Assembly (NCBI GenBank): GCA_017625255.1
Contig: JAGALK010000041.1
Coordinates: 1-37,176, forward strand
From: Lachnospiraceae bacterium
GTDB lineage: Bacteria; Bacillota; Clostridia; Lachnospirales; Lachnospiraceae
Direction: 5' to 3'
DNA length: 37,176 nt
Below the pieces are notes generated by a model. It was not told where the DNA came from. It did no database searches and saw only the letters and a program-made list of their open reading frames with translations. The position numbers and the translations under genes are program-made. Below are positions 1 to 9,432 of this stretch, piece after piece (the first letter of the stretch is position 1; each line of letters starts with the position of its first letter).

Positions 1-138
1 AATACATTGGTTAGTAAGTATTCTGTTGTATCTTGCGCAAGAGTACACTATTTCGTGGTCAATGAAATAGGACTAGAACATCAAGAAACCCTTTATTTTA
101 CTAGCTTTCCTGTTGTTGCTCCCATTATAACTCGTGAA
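1..138. other. Sequence foreign to spoIVB, possible end of an inserted element
   Basis: From about 138 down to the window edge the sequence no longer encodes SpoIVB. Read on the minus strand, it gives 21 unrelated codons and a TAG (73-75). It contains a perfect 12-bp palindrome, TCTTGCGCAAGA (31-42), and a 7-bp inverted repeat, CTATTTC/GAAATAG (48-54 and 64-70, 9-nt loop). Such palindromes are common near ends of mobile elements and in recombinase sites, but no transposase or integrase is visible in the few bases available. It could be an IS, a prophage or skin-like element end, or an assembly join. The type of element is unknown. Confidence 0.4.
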
Positions 139-1260
139 CATACCTTGTACTACTCCGCCTGTTTCTTCAATCAGACGACTATCCACTACATGAAAAAGAA
201 TTCCTTTATTCTCTTCTTCACTATTAAAATCTATTTCATCAATTTCCACCCTATATTTCTGTAATTCTCCATCCAATGATGAAATAATATAGGCTTCCCC
301 TTTTTGAATATCCTGTTTCAATCCTACTTCCATATATTCTGCCGGCATTTCTTCCGGTATCTTATTTAGCTCTCCATATATACCGGCCTGCGTATTTTTT
401 TGAATACTTCCCAGACAATATTCTTCATTATAATTAATAACTCCGGTCAATTCTCCGGGCGTACCATCTTCCCCCTTCACAATTCCCACTATATCGGTAT
501 CATACACACTTCCATCTGCAATCGTAAGCATACTGCCCGTATCTGCATCACTCACCGGATGTCCCAATGCACCAAAGGAAAAATCCTCTTCCACATAGGT
601 CATTGTACCAACACCTGCCATATCGTCTCTTACCCATACTCCTAATTTATAAGTTCCATCCTCTAATTTTACCGGTTTAATCTTTAGTTCAATCCATTCT
701 TCCTCTCTTTGAATGCCAAGAACCATAGTTTTTCCTTCAGATGTATTCACTATATCTATTAATTCAGACTTTCCATGAATTTCTTTTCCATCTACAGACA
801 AAATATAATCGCCACTTTGCAGCAGCTGATATGCCGGTTCATAATTTAACCCATCTGCAGCCGTTACCTTTCCTGTTCCTAAAACTAATACTCCTTGTGT
901 CTTTGCATATATCCCTACAGGAATACCTGATGGCATGACAAAACTCTTATCTACCACATGTACAGCCACTTCTTTTATCGGAATCAGATTCAAAAAACGG
1001 CAGGACAAACTATATTCTGCATCATTTTCTCCTGCTGTAACCCCAGATACAGTATCTGCATAGCCAAATACAGCTACACTTTCTTCTTCCTTTTCTAAAG
1101 ATACCGGAACATCCAACTGAATATTCTCTTCCTCTCCTGCAACCACATATAAATCATCCGGCACAGAATCATATAACAATTTTGCCGAAAAAAAGAGCAG
1201 ATATACTAACCCTGTCATAAACAGTGTTTTTCTGTATTTCTGGAATCTTCGATATATCAT
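73..1260 (-). CDS. spoIVB: SpoIVB serine peptidase, interrupted at the active-site serine
   Basis: SpoIVB (family S55) is a forespore-made peptidase secreted between the spore membranes, where it triggers pro-sigma-K processing. Visible here are an N-terminal membrane anchor (about residues 12-30), a PDZ domain (about 110-195), the S55 block with GVWVRDDMAGVGT (about 207-219), the catalytic His in GALGH (His234) and the catalytic Asp in VVDSRL (Asp360). The hallmark ending normally reads ETGG-VQGMSGSP; here it reads to GM (residue 374) and then diverges, so the catalytic Ser and the downstream residues are absent. The start has an AAGGAG site (ggaaggag) a few bases upstream. The gene lies after the recN terminator. 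As it stands the product should be inactive; the missing 3' part may lie beyond the window. Confidence 0.88.
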   Translation of the reverse strand: MIYRRFQKYRKTLFMTGLVYLLFFSAKLLYDSVPDDLYVVAGEEENIQLDVPVSLEKEEESVAVFGYADTVSGVTAGENDAEYSLSCRFLNLIPIKEVAVHVVDKSFVMPSGIPVGIYAKTQGVLVLGTGKVTAADGLNYEPAYQLLQSGDYILSVDGKEIHGKSELIDIVNTSEGKTMVLGIQREEEWIELKIKPVKLEDGTYKLGVWVRDDMAGVGTMTYVEEDFSFGALGHPVSDADTGSMLTIADGSVYDTDIVGIVKGEDGTPGELTGVINYNEEYCLGSIQKNTQAGIYGELNKIPEEMPAEYMEVGLKQDIQKGEAYIISSLDGELQKYRVEIDEIDFNSEEENKGILFHVVDSRLIEETGGVVQGMFTSYNGSNNRKASKIKGFLMF

Positions 1261-1283
1261 CGTGTCAACTCCTTCCTATAATC

Positions 1284-1318
1284 AAAAAAAGAAGGATACC
1301 TTCTTTTCGTATCCTTCT
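1284..1318 (-). terminator. Terminator after recN
   Basis: A 10-bp perfect stem, AGAAGGATAC/GTATCCTTCT (1290-1299 and 1309-1318), has a 9-nt loop. It is followed on the minus strand by a run of seven T (A-run at 1284-1290). It ends the recN transcript and insulates spoIVB. Confidence 0.88.
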
Positions 1319-1331
1319 TAGTATATGTTCT

Positions 1332-3026
1332 TTAATTTTCTTCACCCGATGTTTTTTTTGTATGTGCTGCCAATTCTTTCATTTCTTTTGCACTGTTTAA
1401 TACAGTATCTGTAATCTTCACACCACCTAACATTCTTGCCAATTCAGCAATACTTTCTTTTTGATTCAGCATACGAATAGTTGAAATCGTGGTCTGATTG
1501 CTTACAGATTTTTCGATTAAATAATGGCTGTCTGCCATGGCTGCAATCTGTGGAAGATGGGTAATACAGATAATCTGATGACTTTGACCTAAGGAATTCA
1601 TTTTTTCAGAAACCATTTGAGCTGTTCTTCCGCTGATTCCTGTATCAATTTCATCAAAAATCAATGTTCCAATTGCATCTGTATCCGCAAGAACGGTTTT
1701 GATTGCCAGCATAATTCTAGATATCTCTCCACCGGAAGCAATCTTTTCCAAGGATTTTTGCGGTTCTCCCGGATTCGTAGAGATTAAAAATTCTGCATCA
1801 TCGTACCCATTGTCTGTATAATGATTCATTTTTTCAAATTTCATGGAAAAAGCAACATCTAAAAAATTTAATTCCATTAATTCTTTTCGAATAGCTTCTG
1901 TTAAGACTTTTGCTTCTTTTTTTCGAATATCGGAAACAATCTTTGACTGCTTTTCCACTTCACCTTTGGATTTTTCAAACTTCTTTTTCAAATCCTCTAA
2001 ATAAGTATCGTAATCTGCAAGCTTTTCTATTCTTTCCTTTTTCTCCTTACAGGAAGCTAAAATAACTTCAATCGTTCTGCCATACTTAGCTTTAAGGTGA
2101 TTTACTGTATCCAATCTTTTTTCAACCTCAGCAAAAGCAGCTTCATCAAACTGCGCATCTGAAATGTATGAGGACAACTCCCTATTAAAATCATTGAGCA
2201 AATTATCTATTTCCATCAACTGATTTTCAAAACCTGCTACCTGTTCATCATAAGCAGCTGCCGATGACAGTTCGCGTAATGCATGACTAATCTGTTCTGC
2301 TGCGGTTTCATATCCGTCGGCTGTTTTAGCATATGCACCAGATAATGCAGACATGATTTTTTGTCCGTTCATTAATTTTCTATAATCTTGCTCTAGCTGC
2401 TCGTCCTCTCCTATTTTCAAAGAAGCCTCTTCAATTTCCTTTACTTCGTATTCTAAAAAGGATAATTCCCTTGCTCTCTCTTCACTGTCAAGATTTGCGT
2501 TTTCCAACTCCGTTTTTAGCTTCTTATATTGCTCAAAGACCTTTTTCAGTTTTTCTTTTTCTGCCTGTAATTTTCCCTTAGCATAATTGTCTAAAATTTC
2601 TATATGATGCTTTTTTACCATCAAGGACTGATGCTCATGCTGCCCATGAATATCAATCAGAAGACTGGCAACTTCCCGTACTTTGGATACCGGAACACTT
2701 TCCGCATTAATTCTGGATACACTTCTTCCATTGGTAATTTTCCTGCTTAAAATCACACAATCATCCTCAGGATAAATCTCCAATGCTTCTAACGCTTTTC
2801 TCTGATGTTCATTTTCAATGGAAAAAACCAACTCCACCAAGCCATACGGAGCATTTTCCCGAATCATTTCCTTTTGGACTCTTTCTCCTAATGCTAAGTT
2901 CATAGAGCCGATAATAATGGATTTTCCAGCTCCGGTCTCTCCTGACAGGATATTTAATCCCGGCATAAACTCTACTTCTGCCTCATCAATCAGCGCCAGA
3001 TTCTTCACATGTAAATTCTGTAACAT
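1332..3026 (-). CDS. recN: DNA repair protein RecN
   Basis: RecN is an SMC-like ATPase that gathers broken DNA ends during recombinational repair. The N-terminal Walker A is GETGAGKS (about residues 29-36). A long coiled-coil middle (about 155-370) is rich in K and E. The C-terminal half carries the ABC signature ASGGEISR, Walker B LIFDEIDTGISG and the ICITHLPQIAA switch region. Its 564 residues are normal for the family. The start is set by an AGGAGA site just upstream. It is the last gene of the nusB-to-recN cluster, 51 bp after argR, the classic argR-recN pairing of Firmicutes. Confidence 0.96.
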   Translation of the reverse strand: MLQNLHVKNLALIDEAEVEFMPGLNILSGETGAGKSIIIGSMNLALGERVQKEMIRENAPYGLVELVFSIENEHQRKALEALEIYPEDDCVILSRKITNGRSVSRINAESVPVSKVREVASLLIDIHGQHEHQSLMVKKHHIEILDNYAKGKLQAEKEKLKKVFEQYKKLKTELENANLDSEERARELSFLEYEVKEIEEASLKIGEDEQLEQDYRKLMNGQKIMSALSGAYAKTADGYETAAEQISHALRELSSAAAYDEQVAGFENQLMEIDNLLNDFNRELSSYISDAQFDEAAFAEVEKRLDTVNHLKAKYGRTIEVILASCKEKKERIEKLADYDTYLEDLKKKFEKSKGEVEKQSKIVSDIRKKEAKVLTEAIRKELMELNFLDVAFSMKFEKMNHYTDNGYDDAEFLISTNPGEPQKSLEKIASGGEISRIMLAIKTVLADTDAIGTLIFDEIDTGISGRTAQMVSEKMNSLGQSHQIICITHLPQIAAMADSHYLIEKSVSNQTTISTIRMLNQKESIAELARMLGGVKITDTVLNSAKEMKELAAHTKKTSGEEN

Positions 3027-3077
3027 TGTTATCTCCTTCTACTCTCGCCTGTGAAGTACATTGATTTAAAACAATGT

Positions 3078-3533
3078 TTAATTATCTCCTATCATTTTTC
3101 TTAGACGATCCATCAAGGTAATCGTATCGTCTACGGTTCTGACTGCGCACATAATAGTATCATCCCCGGCTATACTGCCTACAATTTCATGACAATCCAT
3201 AGCATCTAATGCGGCTGCAACTGCCATTGCCATACCAGAAACCGTCTTAATAACCAAAATATTCTGTGCCATATCCATAGACACAAAGCCGTCCTTGAAA
3301 ATACGAGTATATTTTTGTATCATATCCTCTGTATTTTCTGCTAAAACAACATATTTCTGTCTGCCATTACTCATGGCAACCTTTGTCAGCTTCAATTCTC
3401 TGATATCTCTAGAAACTGTTGCCTGTGTCACATGATACCCTTCTTTTTCGAGATGATCAGAAAGCTCTTCCTGTGTTTCAATATCATTTTTTCGGATTAA
3501 TTCTAATATTTTCACATGCCTCTTTGATTTCAT
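3078..3533 (-). CDS. argR: Arginine repressor ArgR/AhrC
   Basis: This is the arginine-responsive transcription regulator. The N-terminal winged helix covers about residues 1-70, with the family motif QATVSRDIRELKL. The C-terminal oligomerisation and arginine-binding domain has GSIAGDDTIMCAV, whose Asp pair contacts arginine in this family. The 151 residues match known ArgR/AhrC proteins. It lies between nadK (29 bp) and recN (51 bp). No arginine genes are in the window, so its targets are elsewhere. The ribosome site (CGAGG) is weaker than those of neighbouring genes. Confidence 0.95.
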   Translation of the reverse strand: MKSKRHVKILELIRKNDIETQEELSDHLEKEGYHVTQATVSRDIRELKLTKVAMSNGRQKYVVLAENTEDMIQKYTRIFKDGFVSMDMAQNILVIKTVSGMAMAVAAALDAMDCHEIVGSIAGDDTIMCAVRTVDDTITLMDRLRKMIGDN

Positions 3534-3562
3534 TTACTAACCTCGCTTTTTCAACCTTTTCT

Positions 3563-4396
3563 TTAGGAATATGTCTGCATTTTCTTTCTTAATATTTCTA
3601 AAAAGCTGATTTTACTAAGCTTTATAATCTTTGTTTTTCTTCTGGATGTATGTATGGTAATAGAATCTCCGGAAGAAAGCTCTACCGCCTGTTCTCCATC
3701 AAAATATACATCCACTTTTTCATCAATCTGACTTTGTCTGCTGCCTAATTCAATAGAAACCTCGTCCTCTGCACCAATAACGATACTCTTCGTATTTAGG
3801 TTATGAGCATTGATTGGTGTTATCAATATCATTCTTGCCTTTGGATCTATAATCGGTCCTCCTGCGGACATGCTATAAGCCGTTGATCCTGTTGGTGTTG
3901 CAACAATCACACCATCTGCACGAAAGGTATTTAAATACTCTCCATTGACAGATACGATGACCTCTACTAACTGCAAATTCCCCTTTCTACAGATAACAAT
4001 ATCATTCAATGCCCATTTTTTTTGGAATTGTCTGCCTTCCTTTGCTGTAACGGAATACCCGCTTAGCATCATGCGTTCCTCTGTAAAATAATCATCCTGC
4101 ATAATTCTATCAATTGCCGGATAAACCGTGGTTTCTTCCAGTTCACATAAATAACCTAAATGTCCCATATTTACACCAATTAAGGGAATATCCTTTGCTG
4201 ATGCCGTTTCTGCTGCCCGAATCAATGTACCATCTCCACCAAGTACAAAAATCGCCTCTGCATCATCCGGTACATTTTGATGCTCTGTGACCACACAGCA
4301 GCTTCCATCTTTATCTTCTATGTACTTTTTAATCTCATTGGTAAGATGAAATTCTTTATCCCTATATACATTCGTAATGATACAGATTTTATTCAT
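3563..4396 (-). CDS. nadK: NAD kinase
   Basis: NAD kinase phosphorylates NAD to NADP in the cytoplasm. Diagnostic motifs are FVLGGDGTLIRAA (the GGDGT phosphate-binding site, about residue 52), NMGHLGYLCE and the C-terminal substrate motif TPTGSTAYSMSAGGPI. Its 277 residues are typical. The gene starts 2 bp after the tlyA stop, so translation is probably coupled. The order tlyA-nadK-argR-recN is conserved in many Clostridia. Confidence 0.95.
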   Translation of the reverse strand: MNKICIITNVYRDKEFHLTNEIKKYIEDKDGSCCVVTEHQNVPDDAEAIFVLGGDGTLIRAAETASAKDIPLIGVNMGHLGYLCELEETTVYPAIDRIMQDDYFTEERMMLSGYSVTAKEGRQFQKKWALNDIVICRKGNLQLVEVIVSVNGEYLNTFRADGVIVATPTGSTAYSMSAGGPIIDPKARMILITPINAHNLNTKSIVIGAEDEVSIELGSRQSQIDEKVDVYFDGEQAVELSSGDSITIHTSRRKTKIIKLSKISFLEILRKKMQTYS

Positions 4397-4398
4397 AA

Positions 4399-5202
4399 TT
4401 ACTTATCCAATTCGGAGTGCGCTGCTTCTACTGTTTTCTCTATATCCACAGCCTCTTCCATGCTTCCTTCCCCAGTCTTTTTGATATATACCAGATATTC
4501 AATATTTCCTTCCGGACCTTTAATTGGTGAGTATTCTAAATTCAGAATTGAAAAACCTATTTCTAAGGCATAAGCAATTACATTTTCTATAACTTCCTTA
4601 TGAACAGCCTTGTCTCTGACTACACCTTTTTTTCCAACCTTTTCTCTGCCGGCTTCAAATTGAGGTTTTATCAAGCATACCATTTCTCCGCCATCTGCTA
4701 ATAGATCTTTTGCCGGTCCAAGTACCTTGGTAAGTGAGATAAAAGAGACATCTACAGAGGCAAAATCTAAAACATCTGCTATATCCTCTGGTGTTACATA
4801 GCGGATATTGGTTTTTTCCATACAGACTACTCTCTCATCCTGCCGCAATTTCCATGCAAACTGACCATATCCTACATCCACAGCATATACCTTTTTGGCT
4901 CCATTTTGCAGCATACAATCCGTAAAACCGCCTGTGGAAGCACCTATATCCATACAGATTTTATCCTGCAGGGAAATGGCAAACTGATGCATTGCCTTTT
5001 CTAACTTTAATCCCCCACGACTGACATATTTTAGTGCTGCACCACGAACTTCAATCTGACAGTCGTCCTTGAACATACTGCCTGCTTTATCTTCCCTTTC
5101 ATTATTGACAAAGACATTTCCTTCCATAATCATTGTTTTTGCTTTTTCCCTGGAAGGAGCAAGCCCGCGGCTTACCAGCAATACATCTAATCTTTCCTTC
5201 AT
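4399..5202 (-). CDS. tlyA: TlyA-family rRNA methyltransferase / hemolysin A
   Basis: TlyA is a predicted SAM-dependent 2'-O-ribose rRNA methyltransferase; the old 'hemolysin' name comes from early studies. An N-terminal S4 RNA-binding domain (about residues 1-65, ERLDVLLVSRGLAPSREKAK) precedes a FtsJ-like Rossmann domain. That domain has the SAM site DIGASTGGFTDCML (about 83-96) and a KPQFEAG motif. The C-terminus has an unusual acidic tail of about 25 residues. The ATG directly abuts the dxs stop codon with no spacer, which suggests coupled translation. Whether it acts on 16S, 23S or both cannot be read from the sequence. Confidence 0.92.
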   Translation of the reverse strand: MKERLDVLLVSRGLAPSREKAKTMIMEGNVFVNNEREDKAGSMFKDDCQIEVRGAALKYVSRGGLKLEKAMHQFAISLQDKICMDIGASTGGFTDCMLQNGAKKVYAVDVGYGQFAWKLRQDERVVCMEKTNIRYVTPEDIADVLDFASVDVSFISLTKVLGPAKDLLADGGEMVCLIKPQFEAGREKVGKKGVVRDKAVHKEVIENVIAYALEIGFSILNLEYSPIKGPEGNIEYLVYIKKTGEGSMEEAVDIEKTVEAAHSELDK

Positions 5203-7080
5203 TTACTCTACCTGCCCTAAACTTTTATATTCAGAAACAATTCTGCCAGTAACTGTTTCTTCGTCAATTCCTACTTCTTTTCGTAAAATATCTACATTAC
5301 CATGCTCTACATAGTCATCCGGAATAGCTATATTTATAACCCGGCTGCTTACATTTGCATGGTATAAAAATTCTGTCACATGCTGACCAAAACCTCCGCT
5401 TATGACATTTTCTTCCAGTGTGACAATCAGCTTATGATTTTTTGACAGCTTTAAGAGCAATTCTTCATCCAATGGTTTGGCAAATCGAGCATTTACAAGA
5501 CTGCATGCATATCCCATGTTTTTTAAATTATCCCTTACAAGCTCTGCACTTTTTACCATACTTCCCAATGCAACCAAAGCAATTTCGGATTCCTCATAAA
5601 TCATCTCACTTTTGCCATAGACAATCGGTGCACGAAACTCCTTCAAACCATCATACGCCTCTCCTCTTGGATAACGAATGGCAATCGGTGACGGAAATTC
5701 CACTGCAAATTTAATCATATCGGATAATTCCCATTTATTTTTGGGTGCTAAAATAGTCATATTAGGAATACTAGATAAAAAGGAAATATCAAAAATTCCC
5801 TGATGCGTTTCTCCATCACTTCCAACTAATCCTGCTCTGTCAATAGCAAAAATCACCGGAAGATTCTGAATACAGACATCATGCAGAATCTGATCATATG
5901 CTCTTTGCAAAAAAGAAGAATATACTGCAACAATCGGTTTCAATCCTGCTGCTGCTAATCCCGCTGCAAAAGTAACCGCATGCTCCTCTGCAATTCCCAC
6001 ATCAAAAAATCGCTCCGGAAACATATTTCTAAAACGCTTCAATCCTGTTCCATCTGCCATTGCAGCCGTTACTGCCACAACCTTGTCATTTCTATCACCT
6101 AACTTACGCATAATGGTAGAAAATACATCTGTATAATTGGCTTTTATCCGTTTCTTTGACGGAAGCCCTGTTTCTATATCAAAAGGCTCTGTGCCATGAA
6201 ATCTTGCCGGATGTCTTTCTGCCGGGAAATAACCTTTTCCTTTTTTGGTTTTTACATGTACCATAACCGGTCCCTGTAAACGGGATGCCTCCTTGAACAT
6301 CTTTACCATAGCAGCAACATCATGTCCGTCTACCGGCCCAAGATAGATAATTCCCATATTTTCAAAAAGCATTCCCGGTACAAAAAGCTGCTTAATACCA
6401 CTTTTTGTTTTTCGGATACGATCCACAATTCCTTCACCATACATTGGTATACGGCTCAAAGAATTGGCTATTCCTGTCTTAATTTCCTGATAGGATTCCG
6501 CAGTTCTAAGATTACTTAAATGCTTAGATAAACCGCCGACATTTTCAGAAATAGACATATTATTATCGTTTAGCACAATTATAAAATTTGAACGGATTCT
6601 AGATGCATTGTTCAACGCTTCATATGCCATTCCACCTGTGAGAGAACCATCTCCAATAACAGATACAACTTTATACTCTTCACCTTTAATCTGTCTTGCC
6701 AATGCATAACCTAAACCGGCAGATATGGAGGTGGAGCTGTGCCCTGTATCAAAACAATCACAGTCACTTTCTTTTCTTTTTGGAAAACCACTCATTCCAC
6801 CGTATTTACGAAGCTGATCAAAGCCTTCTTTTCGACCCGTTAAAATTTTGTGCGTATAGGATTGATGTCCGACATCCCATACAATCTTATCCTTTGGAAG
6901 CTCAAATGCTAAATGCAGTGCCATCGTCAGCTCTACTACACCTAAATTTGATGCCAGATGTCCGCCGGAAATTGAGATTTTTTCTATTAAAAACTCGCGG
7001 ATTTCATCTGCTAAAACATCGATTTCCGCAGCACTTAATTTCTTTATATCATTTTCTTTTTTTATTTTCTCTAATACCAT
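5203..7080 (-). CDS. dxs: 1-deoxy-D-xylulose-5-phosphate synthase
   Basis: DXS catalyses the first step of the MEP isoprenoid pathway: pyruvate plus glyceraldehyde 3-phosphate to DXP, using thiamine diphosphate. Visible are the substrate His motif VGHQSYTHK, the ThDP motif starting GDGSLTGGMAYEALNNA, the transketolase pyrimidine-binding region with DVGIAEEHAVTFAAG, and the C-terminal transketolase domain. I chose the ATG at 7080 (625 residues). The GTG three codons upstream overlaps the GAGG ribosome site, whereas 7080 is 8 nt after it. It follows ispA by 11 bp, so two isoprenoid genes are adjacent. Confidence 0.96.
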   Translation of the reverse strand: MVLEKIKKENDIKKLSAAEIDVLADEIREFLIEKISISGGHLASNLGVVELTMALHLAFELPKDKIVWDVGHQSYTHKILTGRKEGFDQLRKYGGMSGFPKRKESDCDCFDTGHSSTSISAGLGYALARQIKGEEYKVVSVIGDGSLTGGMAYEALNNASRIRSNFIIVLNDNNMSISENVGGLSKHLSNLRTAESYQEIKTGIANSLSRIPMYGEGIVDRIRKTKSGIKQLFVPGMLFENMGIIYLGPVDGHDVAAMVKMFKEASRLQGPVMVHVKTKKGKGYFPAERHPARFHGTEPFDIETGLPSKKRIKANYTDVFSTIMRKLGDRNDKVVAVTAAMADGTGLKRFRNMFPERFFDVGIAEEHAVTFAAGLAAAGLKPIVAVYSSFLQRAYDQILHDVCIQNLPVIFAIDRAGLVGSDGETHQGIFDISFLSSIPNMTILAPKNKWELSDMIKFAVEFPSPIAIRYPRGEAYDGLKEFRAPIVYGKSEMIYEESEIALVALGSMVKSAELVRDNLKNMGYACSLVNARFAKPLDEELLLKLSKNHKLIVTLEENVISGGFGQHVTEFLYHANVSSRVINIAIPDDYVEHGNVDILRKEVGIDEETVTGRIVSEYKSLGQVE

Positions 7081-7091
7081 ATACGGCACCT

Positions 7092-7982
7092 CTATTTTTC
7101 CCGATGAATTAAATATACTAATAAATCCATGAGAAATGGATTCTTAAATGGAAGCCCTTCTAATTGCTTCATTGCGTCAACTGACAATCGTTCTACCTCT
7201 TCTGCTGCCTTATCAACACCTTCAAATGTGACATAAGTAGCTTTTTGATTCTTTTCATCACTGCCAATTGGTTTTCCAAGTACCTCCAAGGTACTTGTCA
7301 CATCCAAAATATCATCCTGAATCTGGAAAGCAAGTCCCACTTCTGCGGCAACCCTTTCGATGATTTCCTGCTGTTCTTCTGAAGCACCTGCCAAAATCGC
7401 ACCTACCAGCATGGAAGCCTCTATTAAAGCTCCTGTTTTTAAACGATAGATAAAATCCAATCTATCTCTTTCGATACTCTCCATACCTTCAGACTCTACA
7501 TCTACCGTCTGACCACCTACCATGCCGTAAACGCCTGCTTTTTTTGCCAACACCTGAAATGCTTTTCCGATATTTACATTTTCCGGTTCAAGAGAAAATG
7601 CTCCTGCTGCTGTTTCATAGGCATAATTTAACAAAGCATCTCCTGCCAAAATACCTATGGCTTCTCCATAAACCGCATGCGTTGTTTTTTTACCTCTGCG
7701 ATATTCATCATTATCCATTGCCGGAAGATCGTCATGCACAAGCGAATAAGTATGAATCATTTCTATAGCTGCCATAAATGGCTCTATAACAGCAGACTCT
7801 CCACCAAATAACCGATAGGTTTCAAGCATCAGCATTGGTCGTAATCGTTTGCCTCCTGCTAAAACACTATAATTCATTGCCTCAAAAATGGTCTTCTGAT
7901 AACCGGATTCTTCAGGCAGATATTTTTTTATAATACTTTCTATATTCTCTATACGACAGTCCATTTCCTCATGTATACTCAT
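7092..7982 (-). CDS. ispA: Polyprenyl synthetase, farnesyl diphosphate synthase type
   Basis: A trans-prenyltransferase that condenses IPP with allylic diphosphates. Both Asp-rich motifs are present: DDLPAMDND (the DDxxD family pattern with the short FARM typical of bacterial FPP synthases) and QIQDDILD. GGKRLRP binds IPP. I start it at 7982 (296 residues) because GGAGG lies 8 nt upstream; an upstream in-frame ATG at 8012 would overlap xseB and lacks a site. It sits between xseB and dxs, as in B. subtilis and clostridia. Chain length (C15 versus C20) is inferred from the family. Confidence 0.93.
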   Translation of the reverse strand: MSIHEEMDCRIENIESIIKKYLPEESGYQKTIFEAMNYSVLAGGKRLRPMLMLETYRLFGGESAVIEPFMAAIEMIHTYSLVHDDLPAMDNDEYRRGKKTTHAVYGEAIGILAGDALLNYAYETAAGAFSLEPENVNIGKAFQVLAKKAGVYGMVGGQTVDVESEGMESIERDRLDFIYRLKTGALIEASMLVGAILAGASEEQQEIIERVAAEVGLAFQIQDDILDVTSTLEVLGKPIGSDEKNQKATYVTFEGVDKAAEEVERLSVDAMKQLEGLPFKNPFLMDLLVYLIHREK

Positions 7983-8004
7983 AGAATTATCCTCCAATTT
8001 ATCC

Positions 8005-8220
8005 CTATTCAAAATCTACCAGATTCCCCTGCTCATTTAGCATAAGCATCTTCTTTTCCACCTGATTGATTTTATCATTACATGCTTTTAATTTTTTCAT
8101 TCCCTGCTCATATAATATAAAAGAATCTTCCAGAGATATATCCTTATTCTCTAATCTGCCAAGAATACTTTCAATTTCTTCGAATAATTCTTCTAAACTG
8201 CTTTCTTTTTGCTCTGCCAT
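8005..8220 (-). CDS. xseB: Exodeoxyribonuclease VII small subunit
   Basis: The small subunit of exonuclease VII, the enzyme that degrades single-stranded DNA in both directions. At 71 residues it shows the conserved SLEELFEEIESILGRLENKDISLEDSF region and EQGMKKLKACNDKINQVEKK. It starts 3 bp after the xseA stop, which fits the need for many small subunits per large subunit being met by coupled translation. Confidence 0.95.
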   Translation of the reverse strand: MAEQKESSLEELFEEIESILGRLENKDISLEDSFILYEQGMKKLKACNDKINQVEKKMLMLNEQGNLVDFE

Positions 8221-8223
8221 GTT

Positions 8224-9432
8224 CTAATGCCTTTCTAATTTGACTTCCTCTACCTTTGTAACAACAGTTCCATCCTTCAAGCGTACAAACATCGTATCAC
8301 CTTGCTGTATGTCTTTTACCTTACTGATTCTTTTGCCTTTTTCGTCTGTTACAAAAGCTAAACCCTGACTCAATTTTTTTGCCGGTGAAAGACCTTCTAA
8401 CTGACCGGCTAAAATGCCTAAACGATATTTTGCATCCATGATTTTGTTCTGCTGAATCTTATCTAATTGCGCTTCTAAATGCATGGCATACTGTTTTTTT
8501 TCATTTAACTGATTCGCCGGACTTTTCGCATGAAGAAGATTTTCTATACTTTTATATTTGCTCTGTACTTTGTCTAACTTCCATGTCATGGCATTTTTTA
8601 ACAGACGATACAAACCAAGCATTTCATCTTCTAATTCAAAAATATCATATACTGCTAATTCGGCTGCTGCCGACGGCGTAGGTGCCCGCATATCTGCCAC
8701 AAAATCAGCAATCGTCGTATCCGTTTCATGACCTACTGCGGATATGATTGGCGTTTCGCATTCAAATATAGCTCTGGCAACAAGCTCTTCGTTAAATGCC
8801 CACAAATCTTCAATAGAACCACCGCCACGACCAGCAATAATCACATCTACACCAAGTGCATCTAATGCCCGAATACCATTGACAATACTTTGCACAGCGC
8901 CTTCGCCCTGTACCTGTGCCGGATACAAAATCAACTGTACATAAGGATTTCTTCTAGAGGCAATGTTTTTAATATCCTGCACAGCAGCTCCCGTAGCTGC
9001 CGTTACAATTCCAAGAGTCTTTATATACTTTGGAATCGGCTTTTTATATTCCGGTGCAAACATGCCCATTTCTTCTAATTCCTGCTTTAATGCTTCGAAT
9101 CGTAAGAAAAGATTTCCCTCTCCGTCTTTTTGAATCTCTCTTGCATAAAGCTGATATTTCCCGTCTCTTTCATATACTTCAATAGAGCCGGTAACAAGCA
9201 CCTTGTCTCCTTCCTTCATAAGGAAATTTAAACCTTTTCGACTTCCGGCAAACATCACTGCGCTCATGGCTGCTTTTTCATCTTTAATTGTAAAATAAAT
9301 ATGTCCCGATGAATGATACTTACAATTAGAAATTTCCCCTTTTACACAGATGCTGTGCAGCATAAAATCCTGAGAAAACATATTTTTAATGTAAGCATTC
9401 ACCTGACTTACCGGATATGCATTTCTTCTCAT
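8224..9432 (-). CDS. xseA: Exodeoxyribonuclease VII large subunit
   Basis: Catalytic subunit of exonuclease VII. An N-terminal OB-fold (about residues 1-100, with CVKGEISNCKYHSSGHIYFTIKD) precedes the catalytic region. This carries VTAATGAAVQDI, GRGGGSIEDLWAFNEE, and SAVGHETDTTIADFVADMRAPTPSAAAE. Then come a coiled-coil stretch and a short C-terminal domain. The 402 residues are typical. Its ATG overlaps the nusB stop (ATGA, 4 nt). It ends in TAG, showing that TAG terminates normal genes here, which is relevant to metA. Confidence 0.97.
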   Translation of the reverse strand: MRRNAYPVSQVNAYIKNMFSQDFMLHSICVKGEISNCKYHSSGHIYFTIKDEKAAMSAVMFAGSRKGLNFLMKEGDKVLVTGSIEVYERDGKYQLYAREIQKDGEGNLFLRFEALKQELEEMGMFAPEYKKPIPKYIKTLGIVTAATGAAVQDIKNIASRRNPYVQLILYPAQVQGEGAVQSIVNGIRALDALGVDVIIAGRGGGSIEDLWAFNEELVARAIFECETPIISAVGHETDTTIADFVADMRAPTPSAAAELAVYDIFELEDEMLGLYRLLKNAMTWKLDKVQSKYKSIENLLHAKSPANQLNEKKQYAMHLEAQLDKIQQNKIMDAKYRLGILAGQLEGLSPAKKLSQGLAFVTDEKGKRISKVKDIQQGDTMFVRLKDGTVVTKVEEVKLERH

